From the NCBI GenBank assembly GCA_022702705.1, contig CM040429.1:9890038-9954037 (forward strand): a stretch of 64,000 bases of DNA, in the 5' to 3' direction. The notes under the pieces were generated by a model, which saw nothing but the letters and a program-made list of their open reading frames with translations, was not told the origin of the DNA and searched no databases. A program made the translations under genes and the position numbers. The stretch's first letter is position 1. Each line of letters starts with the position of its first letter. Shown here one piece after another: positions 1 to 13,900 of this stretch. The stretch comes from Papilionanthe hookeriana x Papilionanthe teres. Its lineage: Eukaryota; Streptophyta; Magnoliopsida; Asparagales; Orchidaceae.

Positions 1-853
1 TGACGAGTGCCCACATGCTCGTCTCGAGCTCACCGCCTCGTTTAGACAACCTATGGCTCATAGACAACACAAAGTTTCATAAAATTTAGCTCATAACAAA
101 CATCAACCCAAAAATATACTTCGCTTGCCAAAATATAACTCAAAAGGTCTTTTAAGGAAAAATTTGCCTTTCCAAAAACACCTTTTTCTCTTTTCTCTCA
201 TTTCTTTCACCTCCAACCTTACTTCTCTTCACTGATTTTGTGCTAAAATATTTTTTCAGAAGCTCTCAAATCGGCGTTTTCGACGGCTACCGAAAATTAG
301 AAAAGCACGAAAAATGAGGCAAACTTCAAAACGAAATAATGATAAAGGAATTGAAAGTCTCAAATGTCTTATAAATTCTTGATACAAGAAATAATTTATA
401 AGGCCCTAAAATACCTAGTTATAGCTTTCCTATGTCGCTTAGTTCACTTGCTAGCTCTTCACAGGTCTGCGTCGCGTGCAAAGCTTAGGGAAAGGGGAAT
501 CAGGAGAGTGAAAGGAATTCAAGCTCAAGAGGTATTGCGAAGCTCACAAAAGTGCTATTCGACCAAATGAAGGAAATAGAATGGCGTAAGAGGCGGTGGG
601 GAACAGTAAGGGTACGAGAGATTATGAGAAGGATTATAATAGTTCACATTTAATTAAAGTTAAGTAAATTGAAATCTTCTAAATTATATATTTTTCAATC
701 CGTTCATAATTTACATAGTGTTTTATAACAAATTGATCAATTTCATGCATAAAATTTTATAAAATTGCTTTGAGCAAATTCTGAGATGTGTGAAATTTGA
801 GGTACTTTTAAAATTTGCCGAATTTTACCGTTTCTTGAAAATTGGGCGTTACG
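1..853 (-). repeat. Antisense LTR fragment, Ty3/gypsy type
   Basis: Read on the minus strand, the segment begins near 853 with GTAACGCCCAATTTTC and goes on to a stretch ending in a GAGCTCGAGACGAGCATG-like motif near 25-40. The same order of motifs occurs in the plus-strand LTR at 57794-59771: GTAACGCC start, AAATTTTAAAGTACCTCAAA, then AACGAGCTCGAGATGCGCATG. It is therefore a related LTR in opposite orientation that runs off the left window edge. No coding capacity is visible, and the short ORF at 364-570 has no recognisable domain. Whether it is a solo LTR or part of a longer element cannot be told here. Confidence 0.7.
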
Positions 854-1966
854 TTTAATGGGAGAAATAGTTGGATGACAGGTGCTAATTTTTCAATGAA
901 CCTCTCAACTAGAGTCTCCATACTCTCCTTCGCGAAAGAGGATCATTTTAGACTGAGTAGATGGGCTAAGGGACAACTTGCTTATAACGTCTTCTCAACT
1001 AAGTCAACTTCTGAATAGAAGAAGGGACAACCTTTTAAAATCAATTCGTGATGTTTTGGATCATCTTCATTAGACTATCTTCAAATTATTGAAACTGATT
1101 GAAAGTGACAGGGATTCTGCATCTTGTTTTGAGACGTCTTCTTGTGATTATCATGGTTACTGATAGATTCGTTTTTAGTTCAAACCATTTTCTATGCTCA
1201 TTGCATCTGAAGGGGTGTTGGATTTAAACTTGATCGGTTGAAACTAGGGTGAACTTTATTTGGGCCCAATCTGGAATCAAAAGATGAGCCAAGGAAATTA
1301 TGAGTTGATTGGATATTTGTGATCTCTTTAGTAAATCGCTACAATGAATCTATATTGAGCCCTTGCGAGGATGTCAATTTGATTTGAAAGGAAGTACACT
1401 AATTCAGAGTGAAAGTTGAAGAAGTCAGCATTTTATGCCTTAAAATTTGATGCCCCATGCTCGAGACTTGACCCTTATTTACAAGAACAGGTGAAGTTCG
1501 ATGCTTAAGGTTGGCTGCATTAAACATAGAATTTTGTAAGGGAAGTTTTGCATTTTATGTAGCTAGTGATGCAAGTACTGAGGGGTGAGTGCTATTGGGC
1601 TTGTATTACGGGAGTGTACTACCTATCAGTCGTTTGTGGATGACCTCTAATTGGTCTTGTGTACATTGATCATCTGTTTCAAATAGTTTAATACTGTGTT
1701 TGCTTACCACTAGTATATATATATTTTTTTCTTTAGGTAACTTTGCACTTGTATATGTGTACGTTAAAAATGACAACCTTTTGAGGAAACACATGAACGA
1801 GAACCATTTGGAAGGATGCACTTTATCAAAATTCCTCAAGTTTTAGTCTTGTTCATTTACAACTAATTAATTATAACTATAAAACTCGATATTTGTGTTA
1901 TTGATGTTTATATGGTCTTCTCAATTTAAAGTTTTCTGTTATACGGGTTCTAACCCTATTGTGCAG
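854..1966. other. Non-coding, probably SFR2 intron 1
   Basis: No exon was recognised between the LTR fragment and the first visible SFR2 exon. SFR2 proteins begin with a hydrophobic anchor of about 40-60 residues, and no such exon with a start codon and matching donor is seen here. The segment ends in a usable acceptor (CTATTGTGCAG at 1956-1966), so it is best read as the 3' part of the first intron. Confidence 0.45.
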
Positions 1967-4900
1967 TGGAAAATGGATTCTTTTTTGGACTTGCCACGGC
2001 ACCTGCTCATGTTGAAGATAGGCTTGATGATGCCTGGCTTCAGTTTGCAGAGGAACGGCCCTGTGGTGACTCTGAGCAAACACAGATGCTGCAATCTACT
2101 CATGCTGTATTGGCTTCTGCAGCTGCAGATGGTGGCTCTCAGCAAGCATCTTCAGATGGTCATAGTTTTGAAGAATCTACCAAGAGGAAGGTAAAAAGGC
2201 CTCTTAAGATTGCCATGGAGGCTATGATTAGAGGATTTGAAAAGTATTCGGATGAGGCAGAACCTGATTCAAGAACTGAATGTAGCCATAATGTTGCTGC
2301 TTGGCACAATGTGCCTCATCCGTGAGTGCATTTTTCCATATTTGCATTCCTTTTTGTTGAACTGTAGTATTGGCTGCATATGCAATTGGAGCTTTAACAT
2401 CATCCAATTTGGAAATTTTGATAAAATATGTAGCTTAGAAGTATATATGTTGAAGCCTTGGCATGTCTCATTTAAAATGTGGAGGATTCCTAAAGTTTGG
2501 CAGGTTGAGTACTGTGATGTATACACTTAGTTTGAGTTTTCTGATTTATATGTTTGTTCATAAACTCTAATATCGCTGATTAAACACTTGAAACTTGTCA
2601 GCCCTCAAGCATTTCACTCTGCTACTCTACTACATCTGATGCGTGGATTCGTTTATGAATGATTTTGTTTTGCATTGCTTTTCAAAATGCTCGAGTTACT
2701 CAGCCAAAATTGAGATTGATGACTACCGCCAAATGCTTCAATGACTCCAACACCAACACAAAACTCATTTCTAGTCCCTGAACCACCTCCAAGTTATTGT
2801 ATGGTATATTTTAGATGTTTTGGCATTAAAAATTCCATTTTAATTTAATCTATAGCTATTTCTTTGGTTCACAGGAAAGACTCGTCTTAGTCCTGATTCT
2901 CACTTCATTTTGGACTTTATTTCTCGGTTTGCTTTCACAGATCAGTAGATTTCTATTTTGTAGCTAATGTGTTCTACACAACCACCGAAGCCTATGGTTT
3001 GTCTGGTTGCAGAAATGATTGTGTAAAATTTGCTTACATTGATTTTGTCTTGTAAGAAGTTATTCCTATCATCTAATCTTATTCATTTTCAGGCAGAGGA
3101 GGCTCAGATTTTGGTCTGATCCTGATACTGAGTTAAAACTGGCAAAGGATACTGGCATTACTGTTTTTCGGATGGGAATTGATTGGGCAAGGGTTATGCC
3201 AAAGGAACCACAAAATGTGCTGAATGATAGTGTAAGTTGACCCTTTATTCTCTAGCTCTAACTTTAAAGTTCAAATATTTTTGTCATAAGTGTTTTACAA
3301 CGACCTCCTGCAGCAGGGATATACCCAGAGAGCACTCACGTCTTAAAAGATTAAATCTAATTTCTGACTTCTTTCTGTGTTTTCATTTTTTTCTTGATGG
3401 CCATTTCATGTATGTGATAGATCAAGTAAAGAGGTTTTGTGGGTTATGATGTGTGAAAGGGGAGAGGGAGGGAGAGATTTGATTTCCTATTGGAAATGGC
3501 ATCCTTCTCTTTGAGGAGAGGATGGCTGTGATGGCAGGTACTTCCTAGATTAAGCAACTGGGTTATTTGCTATAGCTGCTATATTGATCACTGAAAAAAT
3601 TGTTTGTTTTGTTGAGCTTGGCACTCTCCTCCCAAAAATAAAAAAACTAATAAATAAATAAATAAAATAAAATAAATAAAAATCAAATGAAAAAAAGGTT
3701 ATGAAGTTGAAGCGAGGTATTGTTTTTGAGGGACCTTTTCTTTTTATTGCTCTGAATTTTAATTTGTACCCTAGGTTAATTTTGCAGCACTGGAGCGGTA
3801 CAGATGGATCATTGAAAGAGTGCGTTCATATGGAATGAAGGTGATGCTTACTTTATTTCATCATTCTCTTCCTCCTTGGGCTGGAGTATATGGAGGATGG
3901 AAAGAGGAGAAAACTGTTCGTTATTTCATGGATTTTACAAGGTAATCTCCGTTGATATGCACGACATACATAAATGGTGCTTCTCCCTTACTTCTTGAGA
4001 TTTAGCATCATGCAATCAAAAATGGCATAAAAACCTTACAATATCTTCTAAAATCTTTGATTTTCTTAATACATGAAATGAAAGCCATTTTGATTGAACA
4101 TCTGAGATAGTTAAAACAAGAAAAAATAAATAACATGGACACAATTGGGTTATTACTATTTACTCGCTTCACCGTAAAGGATGTCGCAGCTCTCCCCCAT
4201 GACAACACCTACTGCGTCTGTGGCTCCTCTGCAAACTCAATTCATGCTGCCAACTACCATGATCGCATCACTATTAGGACCACTCTATGACATTGCCTTT
4301 GATGGGCTCTCGATGCTTTTTCATCACCTATAAATTGCACACCGAATATCCACATAGAAAAAAACGTTAGATGTTTTTGGCCACTACAAAAAATACTTGA
4401 TATTCGAGGAGCTCTGCTTTTCCATCATGTTTCTCATGTATCAATAAGTTCTCTTTATAGGGACAGGGGGTAGTGGTAAAACTATTTATTTCAAACGGGG
4501 TGTAATAAACATTCATCAGACATTTTATATATCATATGCATGAATCTTAGTAATTGAATACCTGCAGGAAATGATTTCATAAATATATTCATCTGTTTCA
4601 TGACATACTAAAATCACGTGTATTGTAAAGGCCATAAATTTACATTCATACGTTCATACCAGATATTCATCCACTATATACATGAAATTCTTAATGCATC
4701 AGTATCAAACATAGAATCACATGAAATCTTATAGAGAGTTTCGTGCTTCCAATTTCTTCTTGGAATTGCCTGTCGTGAACTGCGTCTCTCTTTCGCTCGC
4801 TTGGATGGCGCGGTTAGCATCGTTGCTACGGTGATCAAGCGGAGTACACCCCCTCGGTTCCTAGAATCATAGTGGAGGAGAGGAAATAAAATGGAGTGGT

Positions 4901-7900
4901 ATATTGCTCAACTCCTCTTTAATCTCAAACGTTTGCTGAATCCAACCACTGCATGCCAAGTAATGTACGATAGAGTCCACTTGCTACAATATATGCATGA
5001 TTAGGGTTAGTTAAGGTTTAATCAAGTTATTAAACATATAACTTCTGAATTTCATATATCTCAATTCATTCATAATTAATATATAGCTTTTTATATCAAA
5101 TAACTTGATTTGACGTGTTAATTTTATAAAAATATTTTGGTTGAATTCTGAGAGGTACTAAATTTGAGGTATGTTTAAAATTGTCAAAAATTTTATCTAC
5201 AGGTGTGAGACTACACATTTGTTTGTACATATAAAAATAAATTATCAGAAGTAAACAATATAAAAATAAATTACGATCACAACACGACATGATTATATGA
5301 ACTGCTGTCCTCCTATAAACTAAGTCTCCATTGTCAGACTTATCAATCTACTGTTTTTCTTTTTCTGAAAGAAAAATTTAATTTCAACAGTAATATTTCG
5401 GGTCGTAATAAGCAATTATAATCTTAATATGTATTAAATTTACCTGCAAATATTATGCATGAATGACCAAAAGAAATGTTCATTATTTTATGAAACTGTA
5501 AGCTTTTATTTTAAATTTATCTCTTCTCGTTTCAATTTTATAAAATTATGATTAAATTGGCTACTTTATTTTGATTTGACTGTTGGGGGAAAAAAAAACC
5601 AACATATTAGAACACGAATATTAAGATAGATGTATGGTGGAGAGTGAAGGATCAAATGTGAGATGATTATTATCGTGGGATTTTGGGAGTAATACATATT
5701 CAAAAAAGTATAGTAAAAGAAACTCTAATGATATGGGTATGTATCAAAAAAAAAAAAGAACAAAAGATTCATCAATAATACCTGTAGGTTGAATTAAAAT
5801 AAGTACAATTTGGTGGTAAATAAGATTGGCCAAAGGTAACATGGCTAGGGTTCGTATAAAAAAGAATTGAAAGTAGAGTTAACACAATATATACCAGCCA
5901 GTATTAATGATTGAACAAGTAGGTTTCCTAAAGCCTAATTCCGAATAGTTAAGGAAGCTAATGTTGTTGATTATGATTTTTGAGATTTTAACCAATTTCC
6001 CATTTATAGTTATCATAGTTCTTCGACAAATTTCATTCCTTCCACAATCCACTTTATCCATTTAAGTGGGGTTGGACTTTTGAGTTATTCACCATTCATC
6101 CTTGTTACTACGGGATTAGAATTTTGAATTCTCTGTCATTCGTTCTTATAAGGCTAGAATTGACAATTATAGAAGTTACATATCATTGTTTTGGCATAGT
6201 TTAGGACTATTTTTCAACCTAATGTCGAAGACCATCCTTTTTTTTGTTAGAAAATTTAGAGCTTGAATATTTGTTATAATTCATATTTTAATAGCATATA
6301 AGCTCCTTTTCTTTTAATCTAATGAAGCAATGAGACACCCGGAGAAAGATACACTACTCATAACCCGCTTAGGCCTTAGGCCATCATTTTTGATCTTTCA
6401 TTGAAACTATTGGGAATTGTTGGTTTTAGGATCTCATCAGACTTGGTCCTCCTACTTCTCATTATTTTTTTCATTCCTCACTTGCTTAAACTTGAACCCT
6501 CACCGCAAATTATCGTTCACATTTCAGCATAACTCAGCTTTTATCCTCACTGATTTTGGGGTATTTGAATTAGCTACCCCATGCTCCTCTATAATGACCA
6601 AGTTCTCGGTGGGGCACCTTATTCGTGAGATTATATGTTCATTCTAGTCAAACTTGCACTTGGTTGGAGATTGTTCAATCGTGCTATTTCATCCATTATT
6701 AGAGTTTTTGTTTGAGAAGATATTCTAGACCATTTTCCTGGTGATATTTTCTTAAGTAACATTATGTGAATTGTTTTTCGATATGCGTTAAAGTGATCTT
6801 TTGACTCATCCAGGAAATTTTCTGTCACTGTGGTTTGGGTTTCTTTTCCTCAACTTTTCACCACTTTTTCTAACAATTCTATACTTTTTTCTCTGGGCTT
6901 TGATGCTAATACTACTCGAGTGTAGGCCGTCTGTGGTTAGCGTTCTAGTTTAAATGGTATTACTAGGCTTTTAGATAGGGAGGTTTGGATTGATTTTTCT
7001 TTTTGTGGTTTTTTGCAGAAGTTTATATTTTAAGGTATTCCTTTGTATTGTATTTTTTGCAAAAATTTTGGGCACTTGTATTCAAATTACCTAGATTGCT
7101 TCAAAGAGCATCCAAAACTTAGGAAACCATCTATTATTGATATTTGCAACCAGAAGCAATGGGGCATATAACTACTCAAAATTTTTCTTCACGTGGAGCA
7201 ATGCATGCAAAATTCAGAATGAAATCTAGATGGTATTATGGAATTAGAGCTTTTAGAACCTCCGAAGTTGTGAAAAAGGCCATGATCTTTTTTGTACTAC
7301 AACTACTGTTATAAATCTTCCATAGGAGATAGCTCCTAATTGTATTATTATTGTAGAGTATGTTGAAGTCACTGATTTTGAGCAGCTATCTGGTTCTGAT
7401 GATAGTTTATTGCGTGTTGAAGCCAATGTAGCTTGAAGCGTGCAAACCTTACTTATGAGTTTCATAACTAAGAATAGAAAAAAAATCACCACTTTCCATT
7501 ATTTACTAGGCTTCAAGGGAGAAGGCGAAAATGAAAGCATACCATGGATTACTTCACCTATTAAATGAATATTTTTTTGCTTTGTCATATATTTGTCCTT
7601 AAGTGTCTTTTTTGCTTTTACATTTTAATGTGACAATTGTAATTGCCACTTGTGTTTTCCTTTTACTAACCGGTTCATTAGCATTAATTTCATCCTATTA
7701 TTCACTTTAGTTGCAATTTTCTGAGTGCAGGTTAATTGTTGATCGTGTATCAGATCTGGTGGATTACTGGGTACCGTTTAATGAACCTCATGTATACTGT
7801 TTGTTAACGTATTGTGCGGGTGCTTGGCCTGGAGGAAATCCTGATATGATTGAAGTTGCGACTTCTACTTTACCTTCTGGTGTATTTAGTCAAGCTTTAC

Positions 7901-10900
7901 ACTATATGGCTGTTGCGTATTCAATGGCCTATGATTATATCCATGAAGAGAGGCCAGTGCTTTAATTTTCTTCGTTTCCATCTTATATCCATCTAATATC
8001 ACTACGTCTAAATGCCTTGTAGGGTGTTCATGATAATATCATCATTTCAGCTGTTCCCATTTTCAGCTTTAGTTTATGATACCAAAGTGTCACGTGTAAA
8101 TGTCAAATTTTGGGTGTTAGATATGTAAATACATAAGAATTGTGTGGTATGTATGTAAATTATATGTATGCATGCATGCATGCGTGGATGCATGTGTGTG
8201 TGTGTTTGTGTTCTTATCATGGTAAATTTATCATGCAATATGGCTAATATAAATGTTTCTGTCCTGACAGCAAAAATAGTGGAAAGACCATGGTTGGGAT
8301 TGCACATCACGTCTCCTTTACTCGTCCATATGGCCTTTTTGATGTTGCTGCTGTCATGCTGGCGAATTCATTAACGCTTTTCCCTATTGTAGATACCATA
8401 AGCGATAAGCTGGATTTTCTAGGAATAAACTATTATGGGCAGGTTAGTTTTATTATTATTATTATTTATTTTTTTATTTGTAGAGCTCGTTGTGCTTAGA
8501 AGATTGCAGTAACTCTCATAACGGATTGGTTTTTTATGGTCAGGAAATTATTACTGGACCTGGCTTGAAGCTGGTGGATAGTGAGGAATATAGTGAATCT
8601 GGCCGTGCTGTTTATCCTGATGGCTTGTTCAGAGTGCTACATATGTACCATGAGAGATACAAGCATATGAATGTGCCTTTTATCATCACTGAGAATGGAA
8701 TTTCGGATGAAACTGACTTGATTAGACGCCCATACCTGCTGGAGCATTTATTAGCTGTTTTTGCTGCCATGATAACGGTTTTACACTTCACCTTGTATTG
8801 TGATGGTTAGCTTGTTCCATGCACTAATGTCTAATGTCCTAGCATACATTTTGACTTTTAGGGGGTACCAGTTCTTGGTTATTTGTTCTGGACAACATCA
8901 GATAATTGGGAGTGGGCAGATGGATATGGTCCCAAGTTTGGGCTTGTTGCAGTTGATCGTGCAAATGATCTTGCACGTATTCCTCGCCCATCATACCAGT
9001 TGTTCTCCAAGGTAATGTTTGTAAGAGAATAGTTACCACTTACCACACATCTAACAGTATTCTGAAAGTGACACTCTTTTCACGACTCAACCCGGTGCTT
9101 AAAATTAACGAAGGCGGAACTACTGTCGAACAATATTAACACATTATTTTAATTTTCTCAAAATTTCATAAACTTCCAATATATATATATATAAGTGCAA
9201 TAAAATTTAAATCATCAAAAACAACATCCAAAGACAACATCTCAAACCAGCACTGAATAACATATTATGATCTGAAGGAAACAGTAAAGATAAGCTATCA
9301 TTATAAAAATACTTAACAGCAGTGGTCCTCCTTCGGTAAACAAGTCTCTCATATCAGACATATTAACCTATAACTTTTCTTTTCCTGAAAGAAACCATTA
9401 GTTTCAATCGTAAGTATGACTTAATGACTAATTATGATCTAACATGCATTAAGTTTTGATTGAGAGGTTTGATGGATTAAGACGTATTACCAAGGTTTCT
9501 CATAATCAATTTGGATTTATGCCGGGCATATCACTATGGAAGCTATACATTTATTGAGAGGTTTGATGGAGAAGTACGTAGATAATAAGGAGGATCTACA
9601 TTTGATTTTTATTGATTTATAAAAAGCTTGCGATAAGGTTCCTAGAGATGTTCTTTGGAGAGTCCTTGAGAAGAAAGGTGTTGATATGACTTATATTCAA
9701 GTCATTAAAGATATGTATGCTGAAGTTGTTACATGTGTTCAAACTGAAGAAGGATTGACCAAATATTTTTCTATTTCTGTTGGTTTACATCAGACATCGG
9801 TTTTAAGCCTATATCTTTTTGCTTTATTTATGGATGGTCTTACTGGACATTTACAAGAGGATATACCTTGGTGTATGCTTTTTGCCGATGATATCCTCCT
9901 CGTGGATAAGACGAGAGAAAAAGTCCAGGAAAAACTTGAATTTTGATTGGAGTCTAAAGGTCTTCGTTTGAGTAGAACTAAAACTGAATACATGGAATGT
10001 AATTTTAGTAACTGTAGCTCTAGTAACATAAGTGTAACTTTGGGTGATCAAATTATTAAAAGGTGTGAACGATTTAGATATCTCGGATCCATTGTTCAAA
10101 GCGATGGTGATATAGATGGGGATGTTAATAGTAGAATTCAGGTGGTTGAAGTGGAGGAATGCGTCTAGCCTATTGTGTGCTTGAAAAGTACCGCTTAGAC
10201 TGAAAGGAAAATTTTATTAGATGGTGGTAAGACCTGCAATGCTCTATGGTGCTGAATGTTGGCCTTTAAAAGAGAAGCATAATGCTAAGTTAAGTGTTGC
10301 CGAGATAAGAATGATTAGGTGGATGAGTGGCTTTACATTTAGAGCAAAATGCGAAATGAATATATCCGTAATAGTGTTGGTGTTGCACCAGTGACGGACA
10401 AAATTAGAGAGAGTCGCCTTAGATGGTTTGGTCACATTAAAGTCAACCACCTAATGACCCGATTAGGAGAGTAGATGTTTTAGATTCAACTTATGTTAAG
10501 ATTGGCAGAGGTAGACCTAGGAAGACTTGGACTTATTGCATAAAAAATGATCTTAATGTATTAGAATTAAATGAAAATTTGACACTGAATAGGACGTAAT
10601 GGAGAAAAAAGATTTATGTTGCCGACCCCACTTAGTGGGATTAAGGCTTTGTTGTTGTTGTTGTTGTATGCATTAAGTTATGATGTTTATGCTAATGAAA
10701 AAAAAATCTAGCTCATTTATTTATAAACCTTTAAAATTTCACTTGAATTTTATCTCTTATTGTTTCACTTTAAGTATTTATTATTTTAATTTTCTTAGTA
10801 GTCATCACATGATTACTGTTATATCCAAAGACATTTTAAAAAATATGGCAGAAGACATCCTCAAAATTGTACCAAAACGTACACTAAAATTATACCCAAA

Positions 10901-13900
10901 TGTACACCTTTACTATTTTTTAAATGTGTACGGATATATTGCATCCCCAATCAGTATCATCTTTGGGTAATCATATTTGACTTAGTTCTTTACTTAACAT
11001 TCATATTAATTAAAATCATTTAAAATGTATTTTTACATGTCAATTATTTCCTTCTAATTATGATATCATATGAGACTTTCAAAATGTCATACATTAATGA
11101 AATACTTGTTTTTAACCATTTAATAAAACATTTATTTATTTAATAAAATATTAATTTAATGCATAAAACAAAATAATCACTCACATTTGCTATTAAAAGA
11201 TTTATTAAAAAGTCCAACCATTCGCTCCACTTTCTAGCATCTAAACAAATTAAATGTGTATATAATTATAAGAATTACATCATAAAGAAAGTCTTTTTTT
11301 AATATAAAAAATTATTAAAACAATAACCTCTTTTACCTTTATGATTATTTACCTTCAAATCTCATGGATTTATCAAATTCTTCACACTTTTTAATTGAAA
11401 TAAAATTTAATACCATTAATTAATTTAGCTAATAACGTCATTAACTGCCTTAATAACATAAGGTTTAACATTTACCTTATAGGCTTACAGGTCGATCTCC
11501 TCCCTTACCCACTAGCTTCACAAACTTCCTCTCCTTCAAAGTCAAAATCTCTATATTAAAATCTTGATTAGATTTGGCATTGCAATTATACATTCACACA
11601 CACCCACAATTTCATTAAATAGCTTAATAAAAACCGCATCTTAAAATTTTTTAGTTGTCTGTAACTCTTCCCTTTCCCTTGCATGAAGTTCATGTCTCCT
11701 TTTTGCCTCAAGTTTCTTGATTTATTAGTTTCAATCCTAATATCGCATATAATTAATCTTTTACTTTAAATAATACACACACAACACACACACAACACAC
11801 ACACACACATTTATATATATAATTAAATAACATAATTAATTAATATAATATATAAAAATTTCATTAAGGTAACAATAATAGACCTTGGCAAATCAGCATG
11901 TGACGAGCTTCTTTCTTTCTCCACATAGTCGATTGTTCTTCCTATTCGCTTTTGATCGCGACTCTATAGCGCCGAAGCCACCTCCTCCCTCCTCTGCATG
12001 CGAAGATGACATGACAATCCCTCATTCCTCTCCGGTCTCAACTCAACCCGCAAATACTCACGCCTCCTTCCTGGAGAAGGTGCTCGGCTTTGAATGTTTC
12101 TTCCTCCTATCACTCTACCCAAGCACTACACGAATGTTCTTTCTTCCTCCTTCAATTTCTCCTACTCGTTCTTCCTTTCTCTCATTCACACAATAGTAGC
12201 GCCTGAAATTTCAACCTCTTCTCCTTCGCTCGACTCGACGCTTGGCTAGAGTTTGGCATTGTAACAAGTAGCAATATTCTCTACTCCTTTTCTTCCTCTT
12301 CTTTCTCTTGGCTAGGACACACACGAGATATCTTTATTCTCCCTCTCGAGCGCTTGTTCGTTCGATGGTTCGAATGGTGAAATACGAATTAAGTACTAAT
12401 CGAATGGGTGCTTATCCTAGTAAATATTCGATTTATTATTATTATTATTATTATTATTTTTAGTTTTTACTTATTTGTTTATTAATTTTCTGTTATTACA
12501 ATCTTTCATAAAATCTTGTCCTTGAAATTTGAAAATAATCATGAAAGTATTTATATCTCAAAAGAAAAACTGAGGATATCTTTCTTGCATCTCAAAGACT
12601 TTCTTCCATGTAGCATCTTTCTCTGACTCATGCTTTCATAAAATCTTCACAAAAGGGATTTCTCTGAGCCGCAGCTTCTTCACATCATAATCTACAAGCT
12701 TTTCAAGCTCCTCAACATAAATCAAATCAGGTTGAATGTCAACTGAGCCGGCTATCACCCTAGTAGACTCATCCGCAATATACTTTATGAGTGAAGAAAT
12801 GTGGAAACATTATGTATTCCGTGCATAGGAACTGGTAAAGTTATTCTGTAAGCCACATTCCCAATCCTCTCCACAATCTCAAATGGATTGACAAATTTTG
12901 GGCTTAGTTTTTTCAAAACGTTGCACACCTTTTGATGGACTGATCTTGATATAAACAAACTCTCCAACTTTAAACTCGTTTGTGCTTGACATCGTAATAT
13001 TTCCTGTCTATCTTGCATTGCCTTTAATCTGTCTCTGATCAGTCTTATTTTCTCAATAACATCATCAACCAAATCAACTCAAATGATCTTTCTTTTACTT
13101 ATTTCAGTTCAACATAGAGTTGACATGAACTCCCTTCCATACAAGGCTTCATATGGAGACATCCCAATGCTAACTTGATAACTGTTACTTTAAGCAAACT
13201 CTAATAAAGATATATGAGATTTCCAACCTCCACCAAAATCAAGGACACATAACTTTAGTAGATTCTCAAAGATCTGAATAGTCATCTCTGACAGACCACC
13301 TGTCTGTGAAATGTTGTACTAAAAGTCGGTCGAGTGCTCAAATTTTCTTGAACTTCTTTTCCACAATCTAGAAGTAAATCTACCATATCTGTCGCAGACA
13401 ATAGAGTTCGACATTCCATGCAACCACGCAATTTGATCTACAATTTTACTAGCTTCTCAACTGAATCTGTTTGTCTAATAGACAAGAAATGAGCAGACTC
13501 AGTCTATATACAATTACCCATATAGCATCATAACCCTAAAGTGATCTCGGTAAATCAATAACAAAATCCATCGCAATCTCCTCTTATTTCTACTATGGTA
13601 TCGATAAAGGTTGCAATTGACCTATAGGACGTTGATGCTCTGCCTTCACTAGCTGACACGAAGGACACTAGCCATAAATTGTCACATTTCTCTTTAATCT
13701 TGTACATCAAAACGCTTTATTGAGATTCTGGTACATTTTATTACTTTCTGGGTGAATATTATATCCAGACAAATGTGTTTCTTTCAGAATTTTCTTTCTC
13801 AGGTCATCAACATTTGGAAGATACACTCTGTCTTTATGCTTCAATAAACCTTGCTGATCTAGAACACTTTTCCAAACTGTTTGCCTTAACCTGTTATAGA

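Larger units (their letters stand above)
3942..7730 (+). other. SFR2 intron with transposon debris
   Basis: A 3.8-kb GT-AG intron (donor after ACAAG at 3941, acceptor CTGAGTGCAG at 7721-7730). It joins FTR in phase 2 to LIVDRVSDL of the next exon. Contents that can be named: an antisense LTR-like stretch (about 4730-5600) and a LINE ORF1 remnant (about 6930-7170). The rest, including a more GC-rich patch at about 4160-4330, shows no recognisable gene or repeat. Confidence 0.7.

Noticed and set aside
1606..1839. 77-codon minus-strand ORF
   Set aside because: Intronic, no domain, and no similarity to the expected SFR2 N-terminus.
7711..7965. SFR2 exon running on to the stop after PVL
   Set aside because: RPVL-stop is read-through into the intron; homology resumes at 8271.
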